The notes under the pieces are model-generated. The model was given only the letters and a program-made list of their open reading frames with translations, had not been told where the DNA came from and did not search any database. Shown here piece by piece: positions 1 through 5,105 of a DNA stretch of 6,191 nucleotides (the stretch's first letter is position 1; each line of letters begins with the position of its first letter). A program made the position numbers and the translations under genes. This DNA comes from Acholeplasmatales bacterium (lineage in GTDB: Bacteria; Bacillota_I; Bacilli_A; Acholeplasmatales; Anaeroplasmataceae), in assembly GCA_024696565.1 (NCBI GenBank), contig JAILGR010000173.1, forward strand, positions 1 to 6,191. The letters are read 5' to 3'.

Positions 1-97
1 ATTAAGTCTTACTTTGCTAAGGAAAAAGGCATTGATCCAAAAGATATTTTCACAGTATCTATTATGCCATGTACAGCTAAGAAGCATGAAAAAGATA
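1..97 (+). repeat. Inverted copy of an internal hydA segment (97 bp)
   Basis: Bases 1-97 equal the reverse complement of bases 837-933 without a mismatch; identity stops sharply at base 98. The copied piece encodes HydA residues 333-364, including the H-cluster L2 motif MPCTAKKHE. The match begins at the first base of the window, so the repeat may continue outside it. It could be a fold-back or chimeric artefact at a contig end, or a real inverted duplication; the sequence alone cannot decide. Confidence 0.95.
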
Positions 98-132
98 ATA
101 ACAATTTAATACTAGTAAACAAAAAAGGTTAG
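1..132 (+). pseudogene. Fragment of a hydA-like frame, 5' end outside window
   Basis: Frame 1 of the plus strand is open from the window edge to a TAG at 130-132. Its first 32 codons repeat HydA residues 333-364. After the repeat ends the frame continues with 11 unrelated codons and stops inside the stem of the hairpin terminator. There is no sign of a functional product: the H-cluster L3 motif and the whole C-terminal third of the hydrogenase are missing. If the repeat is an assembly artefact this fragment does not exist in the genome. If it is real it is the broken end of a second hydA copy. Confidence 0.45.
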
Positions 133-157
133 ACTTTGAAGTCTAACCTAATTTTTT
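121..157 (-). terminator. Intrinsic terminator of the hydCBA operon, potentially bidirectional
   Basis: A perfect 10-bp stem (126-135 with 140-149, AGGTTAGACT and its complement) closes a 4-nt loop. Read on the minus strand it is followed by a T run (complement of A121-A125), starting seven bases after the hydA stop codon. Read on the plus strand it is followed by AATTTTTT (150-157), so it could also stop transcription entering from base 1. Stem strength and both U-tracts fit a rho-independent terminator. Confidence 0.9.
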
Positions 158-1929
158 CACTTTTCTGGATATCTTACTCTATCCTTATTATAAGTTGTAT
201 GAAGTAATTCATGAGCCTTATGAGAGTTTGGTTCACCTAAGAACTTCTCATATAATTCCTTAATTTGAGGATTGTTATGAGATTGACGTAATACTTGTCT
301 TTCGTCTTCTGAATAAAGGGCATTAGCTCTCTTTTGTCTATATGTCTCATAAATGTCTAAGCCTTCATTTGGCATCATAGATGGCTTAATGTATGGTTGT
401 CCACCACCATTAATACATCCACCAGGACAGCACATAATTTCAATGAATGTATATGGGCTTGTACCAGCCTTGATTTGGTCTAATAAAACCTTAGCGTTCT
501 TCATACCAGAAGCAACTGCAACCTTAATCTTAGCAGCACCAAGATCGATTTCAGCTTCTTTAATGCCTTGTAATCCTCTTACTTCAGTGAACTCAATTGG
601 TTCTCTTTCCTTACCAGATAATACTTTGTAAGCTGTACGAAGAGCAGCTTCCATAACACCACCAGTAACACCGAAGATTACACCAGCACCTGTATAATCA
701 CCCATAATGTCTTGATCATACTCTTCATCTGGTAACTTATTGAAATTAATACCACTTCTCTTGATTAATCTAGCAAGTTCTCTTGTAGTTAATACGCAAT
801 CTACATCACGTATACCATCAACTTCCATTTCTTTTCTATCTTTTTCATGCTTCTTAGCTGTACATGGCATAATAGATACTGTGAAAATATCTTTTGGATC
901 AATGCCTTTTTCCTTAGCAAAGTAAGACTTAATGATAGCGCCTTGCATTTGGTGAGGAGACTTGCAGCTTGATAAGTTATTTAATACTTCTGGATAGAAA
1001 TATTCTGCATAGTTAACCCAACCTGGAGAACAAGATGTAATCATAGGTAATGTTCCACCATTTTTGATTCTTCCAAGTAATTCATTAGCTTCTTCCATAA
1101 TAGTTAAGTCAGCACCGAAGTTAGTATCATATACACGGTCAAAGCCTAAACGATGTAAGGCAGCAACCATCTTTCCAGTAACTGGAGTACCAACAGGTAG
1201 GCCAAATTCTTCTCCTAGGGCAGCACGTACTGCAGGAGCAGTTTGAACTACAACAAACTTACCAGCTTGCATAGCTTCATCTACCTTGTTGATTTCACTC
1301 TTTTCCATTAATGCACCAGTAGGACATACATTTACGCATTGTCCACATAATAAACATGGAGATTCATTGAATCCACGGTTACCAGCTGGAGCGATAAATG
1401 TCTTGAAACCTCTCTTTTCGAAACCTAAAATACCAGTTCCGTGAGCTTCAACACAACGCTTTACACATCTACCACATAAAATACACTTAGATGTATCACG
1501 TACGATAGATGAATTTAAATCATCATAATAAGTTTCTGATTTTTCACCAAAGAACTTACCTTCTCTAGCACCAACCATTTGAGCAACATGTAATAATTCA
1601 CAATGACCGTTCTTATCACATTGTTGGCAATGGAATGAGTGGTTAGATAAAATTAATTCTGTAGAAATTCTTCTTGCTTTTGTGGCTTTTGGTGAAGAAA
1701 TCTTTATTTCCATGCCTTCAGCAACAGGGTAAACACATGATGCTACTAGACCTCTTGCTCCTGTTGCTTCAACTAAGCAAACACGACAAGAAGCTAATGA
1801 ACACTCACCTTTGTTGAAATTACATAGTGTAGGGATTTCATAACCACATTGTCTTGCAGCTTCTAAAATAGTTAAGCCTTCTTCTACTTGATAAGCTTGA
1901 CCTTCGATTTTAATGTTAATTAAAGCCAT
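157..1929 (-). CDS. hydA: [FeFe] hydrogenase catalytic subunit HydA, NAD-linked trimeric type
   Basis: HydA (590 aa) carries the H-cluster that reversibly makes H2 from protons and electrons in the cytoplasm; no signal peptide is visible. Domains in order: a 2Fe-2S ferredoxin-like domain (C36, C48, C51, C65); the His-ligated 4Fe-4S motif HX3CX2CX5C (H97, C101, C104, C110); two 4Fe-4S clusters (C149/C152/C155/C159 and C192/C195/C198/C202); then the H-cluster domain with L1 TSCSPGW (298-304), L2 MPCTAKKHE (354-362) and L3 EIMCCPGGC (497-505) followed by INGGGQP. This layout and length match the M3-type and trimeric enzymes. The start ATG follows GGAGG (1937-1941) at good spacing, 13 nt after the hydB stop. 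The neighbours hydB and hydC supply the NADH/FMN side, so this is taken as the subunit of a HydABC complex, not a stand-alone ferredoxin hydrogenase. Odd points: L1 has Ser where the textbook motif TSCCPxW has the second Cys, and L3 has an extra Cys. An internal segment is repeated inverted at 1-97. Confidence 0.96.
   Translation of the reverse strand: MALINIKIEGQAYQVEEGLTILEAARQCGYEIPTLCNFNKGECSLASCRVCLVEATGARGLVASCVYPVAEGMEIKISSPKATKARRISTELILSNHSFHCQQCDKNGHCELLHVAQMVGAREGKFFGEKSETYYDDLNSSIVRDTSKCILCGRCVKRCVEAHGTGILGFEKRGFKTFIAPAGNRGFNESPCLLCGQCVNVCPTGALMEKSEINKVDEAMQAGKFVVVQTAPAVRAALGEEFGLPVGTPVTGKMVAALHRLGFDRVYDTNFGADLTIMEEANELLGRIKNGGTLPMITSCSPGWVNYAEYFYPEVLNNLSSCKSPHQMQGAIIKSYFAKEKGIDPKDIFTVSIMPCTAKKHEKDRKEMEVDGIRDVDCVLTTRELARLIKRSGINFNKLPDEEYDQDIMGDYTGAGVIFGVTGGVMEAALRTAYKVLSGKEREPIEFTEVRGLQGIKEAEIDLGAAKIKVAVASGMKNAKVLLDQIKAGTSPYTFIEIMCCPGGCINGGGQPYIKPSMMPNEGLDIYETYRQKRANALYSEDERQVLRQSHNNPQIKELYEKFLGEPNSHKAHELLHTTYNKDRVRYPEK
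837..933 (-). repeat. Partner of the 97-bp inverted repeat, inside hydA
   Basis: This is the hydA-internal partner of the inverted copy at 1-97. It lies within the intact coding frame (residues 333-364) and is presumably the source sequence. The arms are separated by 739 bp holding the hydA 3' end and its terminator. Recombination between the arms would invert that block and replace HydA residues 365-590 by a short tail ending at the stop now at 130-132, which would remove the L3 motif with its cluster ligands. Confidence 0.93.
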
Positions 1930-1942
1930 ATTTTCCCCTCCA

Positions 1943-3826
1943 CTACTTCTTTAAAATTGCGCCAAACTTACATCCAGATTGACACATACCACACTTAACA
2001 CACTTTGTAGGATCAATTATCATTGATGCAAGCTTATGCTTAGGTGCAATGTAGTCTGTTCTTGTGATACAATTTGCAGGACAATTTCTAGCACAAAGAC
2101 CACAACCGATACACTTTTCTTGATCAATTACATATTGCATTAAATTCTTACATACATGTGCAGGGCACTTCTTATCAACGATGTGCGCAATATATTCATC
2201 TTTAAATTTTGCCATTGTAGAAACAATTGGGTTAGCTGCAGTTTGACCTAAACCACATAATGAGTTTGCCTTAACTGCTTGTGCTAATTCTTCTAGATCT
2301 TCTAGATCTTGCATTGTTCCTTTACCATCTGTGATTCTTGTTAAGATTTCTAACATTCTCTTAGTACCGATACGGCATGGAGAACACTTACCACAAGATT
2401 CATCACAAATGAATTCCATATAGAATTTAGCAACGTCAACCATACAGTTGTCTTCATCCATTACGATAGCTCCACCAGAACCCATCATTGAGCCCTTAGC
2501 AATTAAGTTATCATAATCGATAGGTGTATCAAGGTCATCCTTAGTTAAGCATCCACCTGATGGACCACCTGTTTGAATAGCCTTGAATTCTTTTCCATTT
2601 GGAATTCCACCACCAATGTCATAAATTAATTCACGTAGTGTAGTTCCCATAGGTACTTCAACTAAACCTACATTATTAACCTTACCACCTAAAGCGAATA
2701 CCTTAGTACCCTTACTCTTTTCAGTACCTAAGCCATTGAATTTAGCTGCACCTTCTCTTAAGATATAAGGAACTGTAGCTAAAGTTTCAACGTTGTTAAT
2801 AATTGTTGGCTTACCCCATAAACCCTTTACTGCAGGGAATGGTGGTCTTGGACGAGGCATACCTCTTTGACCTTCAATAGAGTTAAGTAATGCAGTTTCC
2901 TCACCACAAACGAAAGCACCTGCACCAAGTCTTAGATGAACTCTAAATGAGAAGTCAGTACCCATAATATTATCACCAATTAAACCTAACTCTTCAGCTT
3001 GTTTAATTGCAATCTTTAAACGTTCAACAGCAACTGGATATTCAGCACGTACATAGAAATAACCATTCTTAGCACCAATTGCATAACCGGCAATCATCAT
3101 ACCTTCGATAACTGCAATTGGGTTACCTTCAAGAATAGATCTATCCATGAATGCACCTGGATCTCCTTCGTCACCATTACATACTACATACTTATCATCA
3201 TTTTGTTGAGCATAAGCAAATTGCCACTTTCTACCAGTAGGGAATCCTCCACCACCTCTACCTCTTAAACCTGATGCTAAGATTTCATTGATAACTTCTT
3301 GTCTATCCATTTGTAAAGCTTTTTGTAAGCCCTTGAATGAACCAACACCTAAAGTTTCTTCAATAGCTTCTGGGTTAATAGTACCGCATCCATGTAATGC
3401 AATACGTACTTGTTTTTTGTAGAAAGTAATATCATCTTGTTTAGATACTTTTTGCTTAGTTGTTGGATCTACATATAATAATCTTTCAACAACTTCTCCG
3501 CCAATAATATCTTTTTCAATGATTTCTTTAGTATCATCAACAGATACCATACGATATAATGTATCTTCTGGTAATACTTTAACGAAAGGTCCTTGAGAAC
3601 AGAAACCAAAACAACCAACCTTGTTAACAGTTACTTTGTCACCTAGATTGTTTTCATCAATTAAAGCTTGTAGTCTATTGATGATTTCTTGTGAATTAGA
3701 AGATAAACAACCAGTACCACCACAAACTAATAGGTGACGCTTTCCATCTTCTCCAGAGAATTTCTTTGTTACACAATCAACACATGCTTTAGACTTTTTT
3801 TCAAATTCTTCAAAGCTATTAATCAT
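1943..3826 (-). CDS. hydB: NAD-linked [FeFe] hydrogenase subunit HydB (NuoF-like, FMN/NADH-binding)
   Basis: HydB (627 aa) is the diaphorase subunit: it binds NAD(H) and FMN and passes electrons through iron-sulfur clusters to HydA. Visible domains: an N-terminal thioredoxin-like 2Fe-2S domain (C35, C40, C72, C76); the NuoF Rossmann-like core with the glycine-rich segment GLRGRGGGGFPTGRKW (186-201), the acidic NGDEGDPGAFMDR (217-229) and GAGAFVCGEE (301-310); an SLBB-like region around 375-430; the NuoF 4Fe-4S site ESCGKCSPC (C478, C481, C484, with C524); and a C-terminal 2x4Fe-4S ferredoxin domain (C572/C575/C578/C582 and C609/C612/C615/C619). The added N- and C-terminal cluster domains set HydB apart from plain complex I NuoF and are typical of bifurcating hydrogenases. 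NADP-linked HndC-type enzymes share this plan, so cofactor choice is inferred. The ATG overlaps the hydC stop by one base (TAATG), and AGGAGG lies within the last hydC codons (3837-3842), which suggests translational coupling. The gene ends in TAG just before the hydA ribosome-binding site. An extra CX2C (C15, C18) sits near the N-terminus. Confidence 0.96.
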   Translation of the reverse strand: MINSFEEFEKKSKACVDCVTKKFSGEDGKRHLLVCGGTGCLSSNSQEIINRLQALIDENNLGDKVTVNKVGCFGFCSQGPFVKVLPEDTLYRMVSVDDTKEIIEKDIIGGEVVERLLYVDPTTKQKVSKQDDITFYKKQVRIALHGCGTINPEAIEETLGVGSFKGLQKALQMDRQEVINEILASGLRGRGGGGFPTGRKWQFAYAQQNDDKYVVCNGDEGDPGAFMDRSILEGNPIAVIEGMMIAGYAIGAKNGYFYVRAEYPVAVERLKIAIKQAEELGLIGDNIMGTDFSFRVHLRLGAGAFVCGEETALLNSIEGQRGMPRPRPPFPAVKGLWGKPTIINNVETLATVPYILREGAAKFNGLGTEKSKGTKVFALGGKVNNVGLVEVPMGTTLRELIYDIGGGIPNGKEFKAIQTGGPSGGCLTKDDLDTPIDYDNLIAKGSMMGSGGAIVMDEDNCMVDVAKFYMEFICDESCGKCSPCRIGTKRMLEILTRITDGKGTMQDLEDLEELAQAVKANSLCGLGQTAANPIVSTMAKFKDEYIAHIVDKKCPAHVCKNLMQYVIDQEKCIGCGLCARNCPANCITRTDYIAPKHKLASMIIDPTKCVKCGMCQSGCKFGAILKK

Positions 3827-4311
3827 TATTTTTGTGCCTCCTGTCTATAAGATTCAATAATTTGTGGTACTTCATTCACACTAACTTTAGAATAAACCTT
3901 ACCACTAATAGAAACTGCAGGGGCAATACCACACGCACCAATACAACGTAGTGCATCTAATGTAAATAGCCCATCTTCAGTAGTCTCGCCTGGTTTGATA
4001 TGTAATAATTCAGAGAACTTATCAATTACTTGTTGAGAACCCTTTACATAACATGCAGTACCAAGACATACACCGATAACATATTTTCCCTTTGGCTTTA
4101 AAGAGAAATATGAATAGAAAGTAACAACACCATAAATTTCAGCTACTGGAATGCCAGTTCTTTCTGAAACTAGTTCTTGTACTTCTAGAGGAATATAACC
4201 ATATTCCTTTTGAATGTCACTTAAAATTAACATTAATGGAGTTTCTTCGTCTTTATATCTATCAACGATCTCATTAATAGTCTTTTTAGCAACCATACTT
4301 AAATGACCCAT
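3826..4311 (-). CDS. hydC: NAD-linked [FeFe] hydrogenase subunit HydC (NuoE-like 2Fe-2S protein)
   Basis: HydC (161 aa from the chosen start) is the small thioredoxin-fold 2Fe-2S subunit that works with HydB in electron transfer between NAD(H)/FMN and the hydrogenase clusters. An N-terminal helical segment contains the family-typical stretch LSDIQKEYGYIP (30-41), then IPVAEIYGVVTFYSYF (54-69), then the thioredoxin-like 2Fe-2S domain with CX4C at C82/C87 and CX3C at C123/C127 (RCIGACGIAPA). The length fits NuoE/HydC (about 155-165 aa). The ATG at 4311 is preferred over an in-frame ATG at 4350 because a full AGGAGG (4318-4323) lies six bases before it, and because the extra 13 codons would be encoded by the ribosome-binding site and a dyad in the leader. 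The 4350 ATG would also lie only about nine bases after the predicted transcript start. It is first in the hydCBA operon and overlaps hydB by one base. Confidence 0.94.
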   Translation of the reverse strand: MGHLSMVAKKTINEIVDRYKDEETPLMLILSDIQKEYGYIPLEVQELVSERTGIPVAEIYGVVTFYSYFSLKPKGKYVIGVCLGTACYVKGSQQVIDKFSELLHIKPGETTEDGLFTLDALRCIGACGIAPAVSISGKVYSKVSVNEVPQIIESYRQEAQK

Positions 4312-4317
4312 ATTATA

Positions 4318-4323
4318 CCTCCT
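4318..4323 (-). promoter_or_regulatory. Ribosome-binding site that fixes the hydC start
   Basis: The minus strand reads AGGAGG, TATAAT, ATG: a perfect Shine-Dalgarno sequence with a 6-nt spacer before the ATG at 4311. A weaker AAGGA precedes the upstream in-frame ATG at 4350 but would lie at the very 5' end of the predicted transcript, so the downstream start is favoured. Confidence 0.85.
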
Positions 4324-4343
4324 ATAAAACTTTATAGTTTTAT
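4324..4343 (-). promoter_or_regulatory. Perfect dyad in the hydC leader next to the ribosome-binding site
   Basis: Perfect 8-bp inverted repeat with a 4-nt centre (minus strand ATAAAACT, ATAA, AGTTTTAT). It directly abuts the hydC Shine-Dalgarno sequence and lies about 15 bases after the predicted transcript start. It may be a DNA operator placed just downstream of the promoter, or an A+U-rich RNA hairpin that affects translation start or mRNA stability. It does not match the Rex operator consensus, although the 4-nt centre is similar in layout. Function is unknown. Confidence 0.45.
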
Positions 4344-4365
4344 TGCTCATTAGTATTCCTTTTAC

Positions 4366-4394
4366 ATTTTAGCATACAATAACACTTATGTGAA
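4366..4394 (-). promoter_or_regulatory. Sigma-A type promoter of hydCBA with upstream A-tract
   Basis: The minus strand has -35 TTCACA (4389-4394; five of six consensus bases), a 17-bp spacer and -10 TAAAAT (4366-4371) preceded by TGC, which makes an extended -10. The predicted start is near 4358-4360, giving a leader of about 48 nt before hydC. Directly upstream (about 4395-4424) the minus strand is a run of A-tracts resembling an UP element. This suggests strong expression independent of rpsO. A consensus TATAAT at 4481-4486 lacks a credible -35. Confidence 0.7.
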
Positions 4395-4489
4395 TACGTT
4401 TTTTTGTTTTCATTTTTGTTTCATAAAATATCTATATTTTAATCATTCAATTAACTCCGTTTTTGTATTCTTTTAATGCCATTATACGC

Positions 4490-4519
4490 AAAAATAAAAC
4501 ACCTAAAAAAGGTGTTTTA
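4490..4519 (-). terminator. Intrinsic terminator of rpsO
   Basis: A perfect 10-bp stem (4495-4504 with 4510-4519, minus strand TAAAACACCT and AGGTGTTTTA) with a 5-nt loop, followed by a T run (complement of 4490-4494). It begins six bases after the rpsO stop codon. It separates rpsO from the hydrogenase operon, so hydCBA is probably driven mainly by its own promoter. Confidence 0.9.
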
Positions 4520-4525
4520 TACAGA

Positions 4526-4795
4526 TTAACGACGTAATCCAAGCTTCTTGATTAACTCTTCGTAAGCCTTAAGATCCTTGTCCTTAAGATAAGCTAATAA
4601 AGCCTTTCTTTGACCAATCTTCTTCATAAGACCACGTTTAGAAGAGAAATCATGAATATGTGTTTGAAAATGTTCATTTAATTCATTGATTTCATAAGTT
4701 AAGATAGCTACTTGAACTTCTGTAGAACCAGTGTCCTTAGCATCTTTACCATATTCAGCAACTAATTTTGCCTTTACTTCTTTTGTTAAAGCCAT
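4526..4795 (-). CDS. rpsO: 30S ribosomal protein S15
   Basis: S15 (89 aa, the usual family length) is a primary binder of the central domain of 16S rRNA in 30S assembly and takes part in an intersubunit bridge. The whole protein fits the family: TGSTEVQ (22-28), the signature HIHDFSSKRGL (46-56), QRKALLAYLKDKD (62-74) and the basic end KKLGLRR. The ATG has a strong AGGAGG (4804-4809) eight bases upstream. It follows ribF, as in the common truB-ribF-rpsO order, but has its own promoter and a structured leader that may allow S15 to control its own translation. A hairpin terminator follows. Nothing in the gene looks abnormal. Confidence 0.98.
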   Translation of the reverse strand: MALTKEVKAKLVAEYGKDAKDTGSTEVQVAILTYEINELNEHFQTHIHDFSSKRGLMKKIGQRKALLAYLKDKDLKAYEELIKKLGLRR

Positions 4796-4824
4796 GATAT
4801 TTTCCTCCTATTATTATATTCACG

Positions 4825-4866
4825 ATATGCTAAGAATGGGACGGAGATACCCGATTCCTGGCATAC
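4825..4866 (-). promoter_or_regulatory. Candidate S15 autoregulatory leader hairpin of rpsO
   Basis: The rpsO leader RNA can form a long hairpin. A lower stem of 6 bp pairs 4866-4861 with 4830-4825 (GUAUGC with GCAUAU, one G-U). A single C-A mismatch follows (4860/4831). An upper stem of 6 bp pairs 4859-4854 with 4837-4832 (AGGAAU with AUUCUU). Then come one bulged C, 3 G-C pairs and a 9-nt loop. The upper stem contains adjacent G-U and G-C pairs (4858/4833 and 4857/4834), the step S15 recognises in 16S helix 22 and in several rpsO leaders. The hairpin ends 15 bases before the AGGAGG. The fold was drawn by eye; an alternative short hairpin GGC-GUAU-GCC overlaps its 5' side. Confidence 0.65.
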
Positions 4867-4876
4867 GCCACAAAAT

Positions 4877-4904
4877 ATTATATCAAAAAAATCCTAAAAG
4901 GCAA
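4877..4904 (-). promoter_or_regulatory. Promoter of rpsO
   Basis: The minus strand has a consensus -10 TATAAT (4877-4882), a 16-bp spacer and -35 TTGCCT (4899-4904; four of six consensus bases). The transcript would start near 4870, just before the leader hairpin. No convincing terminator separates ribF from this promoter, so read-through from truB-ribF is also possible. Confidence 0.65.
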
Positions 4905-4919
4905 CCCTAAAATGAAATT

Positions 4920-5105
4920 TTATTCGTATTTATTAATTCTTTTTAAGCATTTTTCCTTATCTTGATTTAATTGATTCTTTAATTCATCAATATTTTTAAA
5001 TTTAACTTCATCTCTAATTCTTTCTAAAAAAGAGATTTCTATATATTTTCCATATAATATCTCATCAATACCAAAAATATTAACTTCTAATCTTCATTTA
5101 GTTTG
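4920..5105 (-). pseudogene. ribF: Severed C-terminal part of the RibF riboflavin kinase domain
   Basis: Beyond the TAG at 5106-5108 the same frame continues to a TAA at 4920-4922, with only one further stop, TGA, at 5094-5096. It encodes recognisable RibF sequence: RLEVNIFGIDEILYGKYIEI, then FLERIRDEVKFKNIDELKNQ. The Glu in RLEVNIF aligns with the Glu that acts as general base in riboflavin kinases (Glu86 in the human enzyme, SMETHI). Counted through both stops the gene spans 300 codons before TAA, the normal RibF length, with no net frameshift. This points to two very recent nonsense changes, sequence errors or, much less likely, read-through. There is no separate start with a ribosome-binding site for this piece. 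Confidence 0.85.

Noticed and set aside
353..1246. Plus-strand open frames opposite hydA (353-631, 740-925, 1064-1246)
   Set aside because: They are antisense to strongly conserved hydA sequence, show no recognisable domains and have no ribosome-binding sites; they are reading-frame shadows.
4309..4350. Longer HydC starting at the ATG at 4350 (13 extra residues)
   Set aside because: The extra codons are made of the AGGAGG site and the leader dyad, the product would exceed the family length, and the ATG lies only about nine bases after the predicted transcript start.
4366..4410. Rex operator or CcpA cre site in the hydC promoter region
   Set aside because: TTCACA at the -35 resembles a Rex half-site, and the plus strand near 4391 resembles half a cre site, but neither has the second half needed for the palindrome.
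4425..4440. Palindrome AAAATAT-CT-ATATTTT as an operator
   Set aside because: Pure A+T dyads of this size are common by chance in such DNA, and it lies about 30 bp upstream of the -35, so there is no support beyond symmetry.
4447..4479. Tiny minus-strand frame (MALKEYKNGVN) in the rpsO-hydC gap
   Set aside because: Eleven codons, no ribosome-binding site and no known relative; expected by chance.
4481..4486. Second hydC promoter with consensus TATAAT
   Set aside because: The region 16-18 bp upstream is the T-rich loop of the rpsO terminator, with no good -35 hexamer; it may be chance in A+T-rich DNA.
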